Source of the DNA: DAOTWA01 sp034435955
GTDB lineage: Bacteria; Chloroflexota; Anaerolineae; Anaerolineales; Anaerolineaceae
DNA: 64,000 nt
Assembly: GCA_034435955.1 (NCBI GenBank)
Contig: DAOTWA010000062.1
Location: forward strand, 1-64,000
Direction of reading: 5' to 3'
Shown here: positions 8,868 to 17,525 of the stretch, in pieces
Numbering within the stretch: position 1 is the stretch's first letter
Layout of the letters: each line of letters begins with the position of its first letter
The notes under the pieces: generated by a model
What the model was told of the DNA's origin: nothing
The model's database searches: none
What the model saw: only the letters and a program-made list of their open reading frames with translations
Program-made: the position numbers and the translations under genes

Positions 8868-9334
8868 GGCTGCGAAGCATTGAGGCTCTGCCAACGGGAT
8901 AAAATAGCGGCGCCAATATCGACCCGCGAAGCCAGCCCGGCCAGTTTCCCTTCTTTCGTGACGATCGGCAAATCCAGAAGTTGATGCTGTAACATGAGTG
9001 CATACGCACGCAACAAACCACATTCTTCATCTACGCTGATCGTTGGCTGCATCAATGTGGAGACCGGCTTATCCAGCAAATGAGGTTCGGGACGAATGGT
9101 TTCCACAGCACCGAAATCGTGCACGAAGTCGACTTCAGAAATCATATTGACGAAATCGGGCAATTCCAAAGAAAGCAAATCTTGTAAGGCCACCACGCCG
9201 ACCAGGAAGTTGTGGTCATCTACAACCGGCAATAGCCCAACGTGCCGCTCGACGATCAGCATCGCTGCCTCTCGAATGGTCGTCGTGGGGATGACCGTGA
9301 TAATGTCCGTTTTCATGCAGTCTCTTATTTGCAT
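8864..9334 (-). CDS. CBS-domain protein
   Basis: A 156-residue protein made of two CBS motifs (MKTDIITVIPTTTIREAA at the start and LMQPTISVDEECGLLRA near 95). CBS pairs bind adenine nucleotides and gate enzymes or transporters. The stop codon overlaps the start of the permease gene, so the two are probably translationally coupled and the CBS protein probably regulates the permease (inference). An AGGGG stretch lies upstream of the ATG. Confidence 0.85.
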   Translation of the reverse strand: MQIRDCMKTDIITVIPTTTIREAAMLIVERHVGLLPVVDDHNFLVGVVALQDLLSLELPDFVNMISEVDFVHDFGAVETIRPEPHLLDKPVSTLMQPTISVDEECGLLRAYALMLQHQLLDLPIVTKEGKLAGLASRVDIGAAILSRWQSLNASQP

Positions 9335-9573
9335 TTTGTGTCCCCTTTTCTCATGATCGCGGCCGGTATTCGATCCATGCCAATAGTTATGGCGTTTCGA
9401 TCACAATTTTCAATATAACCGATTTTTCCCCAACCCACAATCATATTAAAAAATTGAGACGCGCGATTGGATCGGCAATAAAGGTGGACGTATGGATGGC
9501 GATCGAGATATAAGACGGCGGGGTTGATCCTTTTCGATGCTGGCTTGCAAGGGATCATCTCGCAATCCGTGAC

Positions 9574-9602
9574 TTGTATTGTGTGGCTTTTGATATTACA
9601 AT
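9574..9602 (+). promoter_or_regulatory. Sigma-70-type promoter of the isomerase/methyltransferase operon
   Basis: TTGTAT (9574-9579) and TACAAT (9597-9602) are separated by exactly 17 bases. The palindromic operator begins four bases downstream, over the expected transcription start. Confidence 0.65.
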
Positions 9603-9605
9603 GTG

Positions 9606-9623
9606 ATCGTTACCGATAACGAT
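9606..9623 (+). promoter_or_regulatory. LacI-family operator
   Basis: ATCGTTACCGATAACGAT is an 18-base near-perfect palindrome with a central CG, the form bound by LacI/GalR regulators. It covers the expected start of transcription, so binding should repress. A LacI-family gene is encoded in the same operon at 14334. Confidence 0.7.
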
Positions 9624-9884
9624 AACAATTGATGCGTGTTTGCTCCTGCTTCTTTTCTGTTTTAAACGCGGAAATAATAGGTCCTTCCACATTAACGGCA
9701 TGATTAGTGAGAGCTTATTGGTCTTTTAGATAATGCCTTCTCAAAGCAACCACCACAGGCAGCGTCTCGGTCAAGCTGCTAGATATCCAGGCTAAATGCA
9801 CCTGTCTGTACAGATCACCGCCTTCTCTGCCGCCAATTGCTCATATTTAACCCTTAACTGATGGAACCATCTTAGGAGGACAGC

Positions 9885-11327
9885 ATGAATCTCTCTGTTA
9901 AACCCGTTACCCTTGGGGTGATCGTCGGCAATCGGGGATTTTTTCCCGGCCATCTGTGTGAAGCGGGACGCAAGGTCGTCCTGGACGTGCTGGAGCAGGA
10001 GGGCATCCGCGCGGTCGCGTTGACCCCTGAAGATACCAAATACGGCAGCGTCGAGACCTTGAACGATGCCCAAAAATGTGCGGACCTGTTTCGCCGCCAT
10101 CGCGACGAAATAGATGGTGTGCTGGTGACACTGCCCAATTTCGGCGATGAGCGCGCAATCGCCAACACCTTGCGCTGGGCCGATTTGAATGTGCCGGTGC
10201 TTGTCCACGCTTTTCCGGACGAACCCATGAAAATGACGATCACCGATCGGCGCGATTCCTTCTGCGGTAAGATGTCCGCCTGCAATAATCTGTACCAGTA
10301 TGGCATCAAATATACGCTTACCACACTGCACACGGTCGATCCGGAGAGCGAGAGCTTCCGCGCAGACCTGCGCCGTTTCGCCGCAACCTGTCGGGTCGTG
10401 CGCGGTCTCAAAGGCGCCCGGGTAGGAGCGATTGGCGCCCGTCCGGCGGCGTTCAACACGGTCCGCTTCAGTGAGAAATTGCTAGAGCACGCCGGTATCT
10501 CGGTCGAAACCCTCGATCTGTCGGAGGTTTTTGGCCGCGCTGCGCGCATTCCAGACGGTGATGCCAGAGTCGTGGCCAAGCTGGAGGAGGTGCGTTCATA
10601 CGTGCCTTCGTCTAAGGTCCCTTCGCAGGCTCTGGTCAAGATGGCTAAACTCGGCGCAGTCATCGATTCTTGGATGGAGGCGAACGGCCTGGTAGCCAGC
10701 GCAGTGCAATGTTGGACCTCGATGGAGGAGTATTACGGCGTGGTGCCTTGCACACTGATGAGCCTGATGAGCAACGGTCTGATGCCATCCGCCTGTGAGA
10801 CGGACATCGCCGGAGTGATCGGTATGTATGCCATGGTGCTGGCTTCGGGTAAACCCAGTGCGCTCGTGGATTGGAACAACAACTACGCCGACGACCCTGA
10901 AAAGGCGGTGGTCTTCCACTGCTCGAATTTGCCCAAGGACATCTTCGTCGGGGAAAGTGTATCGGCGGCGGACGCGCCGACCATGGATTACCAGGCTATC
11001 ATTGCCGGTACGGTCGGCAAGGAGAACACCTACGGCACCATCGTCGGCCGGGTGCGGGCGGCTCCATTTACATTCTGCCGCATCTCGACCGATGACCTCA
11101 AAGGCCGTATCCTGGCCTATGTGGGCGAAGGTGAACTGACCACTGATCCGCTGAACACGTTCGGTGGATACGGCGTGGTGAAGATTCCCAACATGCAAAA
11201 GCTGCTGGCTTATATTTGCGAGAATGGTTTCGAGCACCACGTCGCCATTAACCTGTCGCAGGTCGGGCAGGCCGTGAAGGAGGCGCTGTCCAAATACCTT
11301 GGGTGGGAGGTCTATTACCACCAGTGA
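9885..11327 (+). CDS. L-fucose/L-arabinose isomerase family protein
   Basis: A 480-residue protein of the fucose/arabinose isomerase fold: an N-terminal Rossmann-like half (VGNRGFFPGHLC, VLVTLPNFGDERA) and a C-terminal catalytic half. Candidate metal and catalytic residues follow the FucI order: Glu305 (PSACETD), Asp329 (ALVDWNN) and His345 (VFHCSN). AGGAGG precedes the ATG. The family interconverts aldoses and ketoses, but many members of this branch are uncharacterised. Its neighbours are corrinoid methyltransferase genes rather than the usual sugar kinase and aldolase, which points to a methylated or otherwise unusual sugar (inference). Confidence 0.85.
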   Translation: MNLSVKPVTLGVIVGNRGFFPGHLCEAGRKVVLDVLEQEGIRAVALTPEDTKYGSVETLNDAQKCADLFRRHRDEIDGVLVTLPNFGDERAIANTLRWADLNVPVLVHAFPDEPMKMTITDRRDSFCGKMSACNNLYQYGIKYTLTTLHTVDPESESFRADLRRFAATCRVVRGLKGARVGAIGARPAAFNTVRFSEKLLEHAGISVETLDLSEVFGRAARIPDGDARVVAKLEEVRSYVPSSKVPSQALVKMAKLGAVIDSWMEANGLVASAVQCWTSMEEYYGVVPCTLMSLMSNGLMPSACETDIAGVIGMYAMVLASGKPSALVDWNNNYADDPEKAVVFHCSNLPKDIFVGESVSAADAPTMDYQAIIAGTVGKENTYGTIVGRVRAAPFTFCRISTDDLKGRILAYVGEGELTTDPLNTFGGYGVVKIPNMQKLLAYICENGFEHHVAINLSQVGQAVKEALSKYLGWEVYYHQ

Positions 11328-11376
11328 GCTGCAATTTGGAATAACGCAGTTGGCATCCTGAGGTTGGGAGGGTTTC

Positions 11377-12525
11377 ATGAAACCACGCGAGCGGGTAATG
11401 CTCGCTTTAAGCCACAAGGAACCGGATCGCATCCCCATTGACCTGGGTGCGACCATCGTTTCATCAATAACCAGGGGCGCATATACAGCCCTTAAACAGC
11501 ATCTGGGGCTGCCGCAAGAACCCGTCACCATGCTGGATTATGTTCAGCAGCTTCCTTATCTGAGCGAGGATTTGCTGGAGCATTTCGAAATTGATTTCCG
11601 CATGGTGCAGCTCCCGGCAGCCACAGCCCCCGATCTTCAACTATTCGAGGAGGGCGATTATTACGCCTTTATCGATCGCTGGGGGTCGAAATTGCACATG
11701 CCGAAGCAGGGCGGTCTGTATTTCGATTGGGTGGACTTCCCCATCAAGGAGCTCAGCCTGGAGGCGCTGGAGCGTTACGAATGGCCAAAACCGGATCCGC
11801 CCGAGTATGTGTCCAGGTTGGGCGAACAGGCCAGGTATCTTTATGAGCATACCGATTATGCCCTGGTTGGCAGCGCAGTGATTGGCGGAGGCATCTTCGA
11901 GCAGCCTGCCCGCACGATCGGCTTAGAAAATTTCCTCACGGCCCTGGTTACCGAGCCAAAATTCGCCGACCGGTTGATGGAGCAGATCACCGATATCTAT
12001 ATCGAATCGTGCAGCCAGTACCTGGATCAGGTTGGACCATACATCCAGGTTTTCACCTACTGGGATGATCTCAGCACCCAGGATGGCTGGATGATCCGCC
12101 CCGAGCTTTACCGGCGGATGATCAAACCAAAGCAGCGCCGCCTGGTTGAAGCCATCCGCAGGAAGACCAACGCCCGCCTGTTTTTCCATGCCTGCGGCGC
12201 TGTTTTCGATCTGATCCCCGATCTGATCGATCTGGGCTTCGACATTGTCAATCCTGTGCAGGTATCAGCGCGCGGGATGGATACCCGCCGTCTCAAACAG
12301 ACCTATGGGAAGGATATCGTCTTCTGGGGCGGTGTGGATAGCCAACATGTTCTTCCCTTTGGCTCCCGCCGTGATGTGGAAGAAGAAGTGAAACGCCGCA
12401 TCGATGATCTGGCGCCGGGCGGAGGTTTTGTCCTGGCGGCGGTGCACAACATCCAGGATCAGGTGCCGCCGGAGAACGTGATCGCCATGTTCGAAACTGC
12501 TTTGCGCTATGGAAAATACCAATAA
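11377..12525 (+). CDS. Uroporphyrinogen decarboxylase-family corrinoid methyltransferase
   Basis: A 382-residue TIM-barrel protein starting MKPRERVMLALSHKEPDRIP, the signature of the URO-D-like methyltransferase group. It keeps a FFHACGA motif (HXC, a typical zinc ligand pair of MtaA/MtbA-type enzymes, near 275) and AAVHNIQ near the C-terminus. Such proteins move methyl groups between substrates, corrinoid proteins and thiol or folate acceptors. It lies 18 bases before the corrinoid protein gene, the likely partner. Heme-pathway function is unlikely because the genuine HemE motifs are not seen. Confidence 0.85.
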   Translation: MKPRERVMLALSHKEPDRIPIDLGATIVSSITRGAYTALKQHLGLPQEPVTMLDYVQQLPYLSEDLLEHFEIDFRMVQLPAATAPDLQLFEEGDYYAFIDRWGSKLHMPKQGGLYFDWVDFPIKELSLEALERYEWPKPDPPEYVSRLGEQARYLYEHTDYALVGSAVIGGGIFEQPARTIGLENFLTALVTEPKFADRLMEQITDIYIESCSQYLDQVGPYIQVFTYWDDLSTQDGWMIRPELYRRMIKPKQRRLVEAIRRKTNARLFFHACGAVFDLIPDLIDLGFDIVNPVQVSARGMDTRRLKQTYGKDIVFWGGVDSQHVLPFGSRRDVEEEVKRRIDDLAPGGGFVLAAVHNIQDQVPPENVIAMFETALRYGKYQ

Positions 12526-12543
12526 AAAAACCAGGAGGAAAGG

Positions 12544-13182
12544 ATGGAAGCCATCATACAAGAAATTTACAGCGGTGTGATCGAAGGCAATAGCACCCTG
12601 GTCAAAGAAAAGGTCCAGGAGGCATTATCCGCCGGCATCTATGCGCAGACGATCTTGAATCAGGGGTTGATACCCGCCATGGCCGAGGTTGGGCGCCTGT
12701 TCGAAGAAGGCGAGTATTTTGTGCCGGAAATGCTCATCGCCGCGCGGGCCATGCAGGGCGGCATGGGCCTTCTCAAGCCACTGCTTAAGGAAGCCGACGT
12801 TAAGGCGGCCGGCAGGGTGGTGATCGGCACTGTGAAGGGCGATCTGCACGACATTGGCAAGAATCTGGTGGCGATGATGCTCGAAGGAGCAGGCTTCGAG
12901 ATCATCGACTTGGGCAATGACGTCCCACCGGAAAAATTTGTCGAAGCCGCACGCTTGCATCAAGCTGATATTGTGGCCATGTCGGCTTTGCTGACGACCA
13001 CCATGGTGAATATGAAATCCACCATCGAAGCCATCGAGGCGGCTGGATTGCGCCGGAAAGTAAAAATCTTGATCGGCGGTGCGCCAGTCACCGAGAGTTA
13101 TGCCCACCAGATTGGCGCCGATGGCTATGGCGAGGATGCCAGCCGCGCTGTGCAGGCGGCCAAAGCGCTGGTCGCTGCCTGA
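12544..13182 (+). CDS. Corrinoid (B12-binding) methyl-carrier protein
   Basis: A protein of 212 residues, the size of MtaC/MttC-type carriers. A helical cap domain occupies residues 1-90. The cobalamin-binding Rossmann domain follows, with GDLHDIG (DXHXXG, lower axial His102), MSALLTT and IGGAP. AGGAGG lies five bases before the ATG. It carries a methyl group on cobalt between the two flanking URO-D-type methyltransferases. No corrinoid-activating ferredoxin-type protein is encoded next to it. Confidence 0.93.
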   Translation: MEAIIQEIYSGVIEGNSTLVKEKVQEALSAGIYAQTILNQGLIPAMAEVGRLFEEGEYFVPEMLIAARAMQGGMGLLKPLLKEADVKAAGRVVIGTVKGDLHDIGKNLVAMMLEGAGFEIIDLGNDVPPEKFVEAARLHQADIVAMSALLTTTMVNMKSTIEAIEAAGLRRKVKILIGGAPVTESYAHQIGADGYGEDASRAVQAAKALVAA

Positions 13183-13219
13183 AGCACCTGGCAGTAATCG
13201 TCTCCTAAGGTTGTACCCG

Positions 13220-14323
13220 ATGCGCGAGTGGATGAAACACAGAGAGCGGGTGCTGGCGGCCCTCAGCCATGAAACCCCCGATCGCTGCCCGATGCAGATC
13301 AGCTTCACTCCAGAATTTGCCGGGCGCCTGCGGCAGGATCTTCGCCTCCAGGGCAGAGTCGTATATAACCCTCACGGCGGCGGCAACACGTACGAGTTGG
13401 AACGCATCATTGGCGAGGACATGCTGCTCACCTCGGTCGGCTGGGCCAATTCGTATTATCAGCAGACCGGAGATTATACCGATGAGTGGGGCGTTTCCTG
13501 GAAACAGGTACCCTATACCACCCCCTACGGCGTGGGCCATTACACTGAAATTGTCGGTCATCCTCTGGCCCAGGATGATGCCATCGAAGCATACACCCCT
13601 CCAGATGCTGACCGACCCGAACTTTACAACGAAGCCGCCTGGATGTTAAAGGAGTTTCACGACGAATACTGGATCGTTGGCGTCACGGTGACGACCATCT
13701 TCGAGACCGCCTGGGCGCTGCGCGGCTTCGAGCGCTTGATGAGCGACTTCGTCCTCAATCCAGAGCTGGCCGAGCGCATCCTCGAGATTCCCTACCGCTA
13801 TCACCTGAGGGCGGCAAAAAGGCTGGTGGAGATGGGTGTGGATATGATCTGGATCGGGGATGACGTCGGCTCGCAGACCCGGATGCTGATCTCGCCGGCG
13901 CATTGGCGGCGTTTCCTCAAGCCGCGCATGGCCAATTTCATAGCCGAGTTGAAAGCCGTCAATCCCCACATCAAGATCGCCTATCACTCCGACGGCAATA
14001 TCCTTCCGATCATCCCCGAGCTGATCGAGATTGGCTTGGATGTGCTGAATCCGGTCCAGCCCGCGTGCATGGACCCGGCCGAGTTGAAGCGCCGATTCGG
14101 CGATCGGTTGTGCTTTTGGGGTTCGATAGACGAGCAGCACACCCTGCCGTTTGGTCATCCGCAGGAGGTCAGCGCCGAGGTGCTGCACCGCCTGCATACC
14201 CTCGGTCGCGGCGGCGGACTGATCCTTGGGCCCACCCACCATGTGCAACTCGACACCCCCATGGAAAACTTCTGGGCGATGGTCAATACCATCACCCAGA
14301 CCAGCTACGAAATGGTGAGCTAG
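13220..14323 (+). CDS. Second uroporphyrinogen decarboxylase-family methyltransferase
   Basis: About 367 residues, beginning MREWMKHRERVLAALSHETPDR. It is a distant paralogue of the gene at 11377, sharing the N-terminal signature, LDVLNPVQP, LCFWGSIDEQHTLPFG and GPTHHVQ. The metal site is changed: YHSDGN (HXD) in place of HXC. That difference suggests the two enzymes do different half-reactions, for example one demethylating the substrate and one passing the methyl group on (inference). The frame is open upstream to 13079, but that part overlaps the corrinoid gene; ATG 13220 or 13232 is the likely start. Confidence 0.83.
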   Translation: MREWMKHRERVLAALSHETPDRCPMQISFTPEFAGRLRQDLRLQGRVVYNPHGGGNTYELERIIGEDMLLTSVGWANSYYQQTGDYTDEWGVSWKQVPYTTPYGVGHYTEIVGHPLAQDDAIEAYTPPDADRPELYNEAAWMLKEFHDEYWIVGVTVTTIFETAWALRGFERLMSDFVLNPELAERILEIPYRYHLRAAKRLVEMGVDMIWIGDDVGSQTRMLISPAHWRRFLKPRMANFIAELKAVNPHIKIAYHSDGNILPIIPELIEIGLDVLNPVQPACMDPAELKRRFGDRLCFWGSIDEQHTLPFGHPQEVSAEVLHRLHTLGRGGGLILGPTHHVQLDTPMENFWAMVNTITQTSYEMVS

Positions 14324-14333
14324 TCCCACGATT

Positions 14334-15410
14334 ATGGGTAGACGCAACCAGGTCACCATCCATCAGATAGCCAGTGTGGCGGGCGTATCCGCCCAGACGG
14401 TGTCGCGGGTCATCAACGATCACCCTGACGTTGCGCCCGAAACGCGCGCACGCGTCCAGATGTTGATTGAGCGGATGGGCTACCGGCCGAACGCCATTGC
14501 CCGCAGCCTGGTTCACCAACGAAGTTACACGTTGGGGGTGGTTACCGCGCAAATTGATTATTATGGCCCCTCCCATACCCTGGTGGGCATCGAGGAAGAG
14601 ATCCGCGCGTTGGGCTATTCGCTGTTGCTCGACCTGCTCCATCACCCCGAAGCCGAGGATGTCGATCAGCTCCTCAACCGGTTGCTGTCACACCAGGTGG
14701 ATGGGATCTTATGGGCAGTGCCCGAGATTGGCAGCAACCGTATGCGGCTGGGGCGCGAGACGGCCCGCCTCCATGTGCCGATCGTGTATCTGAGCATGCA
14801 TCCGCAGACGGGGTTGCCGGTGGTTGCGGTTGATAATTACCGGGGCGGTCGGCTGGCCGCCGAACACTTGATCGCTCAAGGCCGGCGTAAGGTGGGCATC
14901 ATCAGCGGACCTAAACGTTGGTGGGAATCGCGCGAACGCGTGCGCGGCTGCCTGGATGCGCTACGGGCTTCACGGCTCAGTGCGGATGAACGCCAGGTCG
15001 TCGAAGGCGATTGGTCGGCTGGGAGCGGGGAACGCGGTTTTCTACAGCTGCTCGCTCAGTTTCCCCAGGTGGATGCAGTCTTTTCGTGCAACGATCAGAT
15101 GGCTCTTGGGCTGCTGAAAACCGCTCACCGTCAGGGACTGCGCGTGCCGGAAGACCTGGCTGTCGTCGGTTTTGACAATATCCCCGAATCGGCTTATTTC
15201 TCGCCCCCGTTGACGACCGTCGAACAGCACCTCGTGGACCTTGGCAGCGCTGCTGTACGCGAGCTGGACCGCATGATCAGGGCAGCCCAGGACAATGAAA
15301 ATTACCAGCCCGAATGCATTGCCATCCAGCCGGAATTAGTAATCCGCGAGAGCTCAGTGTTTTCAAAAAATGGTAGTATAAATAACGGGGAATTTCTAGC
15401 CCAAATGTAA
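14334..15410 (+). CDS. LacI-family transcriptional regulator
   Basis: A 358-residue regulator. The helix-turn-helix TIHQIASVAGVSAQTVSRVI is at residues 8-27 and the hinge helix is NAIARSLV. A periplasmic-binding-protein-like sensor domain follows (GILWAVPE, VVAVDNYRGG, AVFSCNDQMALG, VVGFDNIPES). It starts ten bases after the second methyltransferase gene, within the operon. The palindrome at 9606-9623 is its likely operator, so the operon would be autorepressed until a sugar-like ligand binds. Confidence 0.93.
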   Translation: MGRRNQVTIHQIASVAGVSAQTVSRVINDHPDVAPETRARVQMLIERMGYRPNAIARSLVHQRSYTLGVVTAQIDYYGPSHTLVGIEEEIRALGYSLLLDLLHHPEAEDVDQLLNRLLSHQVDGILWAVPEIGSNRMRLGRETARLHVPIVYLSMHPQTGLPVVAVDNYRGGRLAAEHLIAQGRRKVGIISGPKRWWESRERVRGCLDALRASRLSADERQVVEGDWSAGSGERGFLQLLAQFPQVDAVFSCNDQMALGLLKTAHRQGLRVPEDLAVVGFDNIPESAYFSPPLTTVEQHLVDLGSAAVRELDRMIRAAQDNENYQPECIAIQPELVIRESSVFSKNGSINNGEFLAQM

Positions 15411-15440
15411 TTCACAATCCGGCTCTTAATCGAGGAACCG

Positions 15441-16532
15441 ATGGACGAATTGAACACCAAGCTCAACGCCATTCAAGCTTTGTTGGAGCGGAACGGACTG
15501 AAGGCGCTTGTCCTGAACCGGGTAAGCAGTTTCGCCTGGGCTACTTGCGGTGCGGCGTCTTATGTCAATCTCGCCACGACCGATGGCGCCGCCTCTCTGG
15601 TGATTACGCCAACAGGCCGACATCTCGTCACGAATAATATCGAAGCCACCCGTCTCGAAGAAGAAGAAAAGCTTAAACACGAAGGCTGGGAGTTTCACGT
15701 CACGCCCTGGTATAAGTCCCCGGACGTGATCAGGAGCCTGGTGGGAAAGCTCAAGTTGGGTGCCGATGGAGCTTTCCCAGGAGCAAAGGACCTTTCCACA
15801 GAGATCGCCCACCTGCGCGTCAACCTTACGCCCGAGGAAGTGGTCCGCTTTCGCATGCTGGGACGTCTGTGCGCTTCAGCTATGGACAAAGCCATTCGCG
15901 CGGTGCGCCCTTACATGACTGAGCACGAGATTGCGGGTCTTCTCGCCGGGGAAGTCGAAAGCCTGGGCGTCCAGCCGATCGTGAATCTGGTCGCCACCGA
16001 TGACCGTATTTATAAATATCGTCATCCGCTGCCCACCACCAAGAAGCTGGAACGCTATGCCATGCTGGTGCTGTGCGGGCGGAGGGCTGGTTTGGTCTGC
16101 TCGATAACCCGTCTGGTGCATTTTGGGCCCATCCCTGACGAGATCCGCAAGAAGGCCGAGGCGGTAGCCCGGGTGGATGCCGCGTTGCTGGCCGGGACGC
16201 GTCCCGAACGGGCGCTGGGGGAAATCTTGAAAGAAGCTATCGCCGTTTACGGAGTGGTGGGATATCCCAAGGAGTGGCAGCAACACCACCAGGGGGGAAT
16301 AACCGGATATGAGCCCCGCGAGTACCTGGCTATGCCCGATTCTCCCGAACTGGTGGCTGCCAACCAGGCCTACGCCTGGAATCCTTCTATCGCAGGGACC
16401 AAATCTGAGGATACTATTCTGGTGGGCAGGGATGGCAATGAGGTGCTGACCGCGATCGATGGCTGGCCGATGATTTCTGTAGACGTGAATGGCGTGCAAT
16501 TCCAGCGCCCCGCCATTCTCGAGATAATCTGA
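15441..16532 (+). CDS. M24 (pita-bread fold) protein, creatinase-like, lacking most metal ligands
   Basis: A 363-residue protein with the two-domain layout of Xaa-Pro peptidases and creatinase: an N-terminal domain (1-130) and a pita-bread domain. In active metallopeptidases the ligands are two Asp, a His and two Glu. Here the strands that should carry the Asp pair read LVLCGRRAGLVCSITRLV, with no Asp. A His pair (HHQGG, 282-283) and Glu323 (KSEDT) remain. Creatinase is likewise a metal-free member of this fold, so hydrolysis of a C-N bond is possible, but the substrate is unknown. It is the last gene of the operon. Confidence 0.75.
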   Translation: MDELNTKLNAIQALLERNGLKALVLNRVSSFAWATCGAASYVNLATTDGAASLVITPTGRHLVTNNIEATRLEEEEKLKHEGWEFHVTPWYKSPDVIRSLVGKLKLGADGAFPGAKDLSTEIAHLRVNLTPEEVVRFRMLGRLCASAMDKAIRAVRPYMTEHEIAGLLAGEVESLGVQPIVNLVATDDRIYKYRHPLPTTKKLERYAMLVLCGRRAGLVCSITRLVHFGPIPDEIRKKAEAVARVDAALLAGTRPERALGEILKEAIAVYGVVGYPKEWQQHHQGGITGYEPREYLAMPDSPELVAANQAYAWNPSIAGTKSEDTILVGRDGNEVLTAIDGWPMISVDVNGVQFQRPAILEII

Positions 16533-16557
16533 AAAGAGAATAGTAAAAGAGTTTAAC

Positions 16558-17523
16558 TCATAGCCTGCGCTGGACGATGTAATCGGCGAGCTCCTCGAGC
16601 GCGTCCCGCTCTGGAGCAGGCGGCATTTCTCTCAACGCCTCCAGCCCTTCCTGCACGAGTTGGAATGCTTCTTTATGCGCCAGGCCAATCGCGTCGCTGC
16701 GGCGGATCGCCTCCACGAGTCGATTCACACTGGCTCCATCCATCGTGCAATCCCCATCGATCAAGCGGTGTACATCTGAATCGTCCGGGTGGGTCTCCAG
16801 GTAGCACAGCGTTGGCAGGGTGATCAGCCCCTGACGCAGGTCGCTTCCGACCGGTTTGCCCACAGTGGCCTGCTCACCGGTGAAATCCAGGATGTCGTCT
16901 ACGATTTGAAACGCCATGCCGATGTTGCGGCCGAATTTGCGCATTTGCGCAAGCGTATGTTCATCGGCTTCGCTGATGATCGCCGCCGAGGTCGTAGCAG
17001 TCTCGAAGAGTGAACCAGTTTTGGCGTAAATGCGGCGGTAATAGTCCTGGCGGTCGGGCTGGCAGCGCTGGCCGAAAAGCTGGGTGATCTCGCCATTAAC
17101 GATGATTGCGAGCGTCTCGGAGAACAGCTTCATCACCTCGATCGATTCGGTTTGAGCGGCCAGGTGAGCTGCACGGGCGAACATGAAGTCGCCGGTCAAC
17201 ACGGTCGCCCCAGGCGACCATTGTGAATTCAATGTGGGAGTTCCACGACGCAGCAGCGCGCCGTCGATCAGATCGTCGTGGACGAGAGTAGCGGTGTGCA
17301 GCAGTTCGATCGCAGCCGACAGCAAGATTAGCCGGTCCAGGTCGCCGTTCAGCATCCCACCAGTAAGCAAAGTGAGCGCCGGACGGATGCGTTTTCCCCC
17401 GGCCGAAATCAGCAGTTCGAGCGCCGCACCAAGGTCGGTATCAAAACTGTCAGCCTGGGCGCGCATCAACGCTTCGACCTTGTGAATGCTTTCCTGAACA
17501 GGTGCCAAGAATGTCGTTGCCAA
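16558..17523 (-). CDS. Polyprenyl diphosphate synthase
   Basis: An all-helical trans-prenyltransferase of about 321 residues. The first Asp-rich motif is LVHDDLIDG, with RRGTPT after it; the second is FQIVDDILDF. GGKRIRP is the allyl-side motif. It extends isoprenoid chains by adding isopentenyl diphosphate; chain length cannot be read. TTG 17523 is preferred because GGGGAG lies seven bases upstream; a GTG at 17538 would overlap the tatD-family gene more and has no such site. In either case the genes overlap or abut. Confidence 0.92.
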   Translation of the reverse strand: MATTFLAPVQESIHKVEALMRAQADSFDTDLGAALELLISAGGKRIRPALTLLTGGMLNGDLDRLILLSAAIELLHTATLVHDDLIDGALLRRGTPTLNSQWSPGATVLTGDFMFARAAHLAAQTESIEVMKLFSETLAIIVNGEITQLFGQRCQPDRQDYYRRIYAKTGSLFETATTSAAIISEADEHTLAQMRKFGRNIGMAFQIVDDILDFTGEQATVGKPVGSDLRQGLITLPTLCYLETHPDDSDVHRLIDGDCTMDGASVNRLVEAIRRSDAIGLAHKEAFQLVQEGLEALREMPPAPERDALEELADYIVQRRL

Positions 17524-17525
17524 AA

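Larger units (their letters stand above)
9335..9884. other. Divergent intergenic region of 550 bases
   Basis: It separates the CBS/permease operon from the isomerase-methyltransferase operon. It holds a promoter and LacI-type operator at 9574-9623 and then a plus-strand leader of about 275 bases before the ATG at 9885. A weak minus-strand frame at 9325-9558 is not convincing. I see no cobalamin-riboswitch core in the leader. Confidence 0.6.

Noticed and set aside
9325..9558. A 77-residue minus-strand frame upstream of the CBS gene
   Set aside because: It has unusual composition, no ribosome site, and overlaps the CBS start in another frame.
9609..9884. Possible cobalamin riboswitch before the corrinoid operon
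   Set aside because: No B12-box-like core was found by eye.
13079..13219. Upstream extension of the second URO-D methyltransferase
   Set aside because: It overlaps the corrinoid gene; the family starts at MREWMKHRER.
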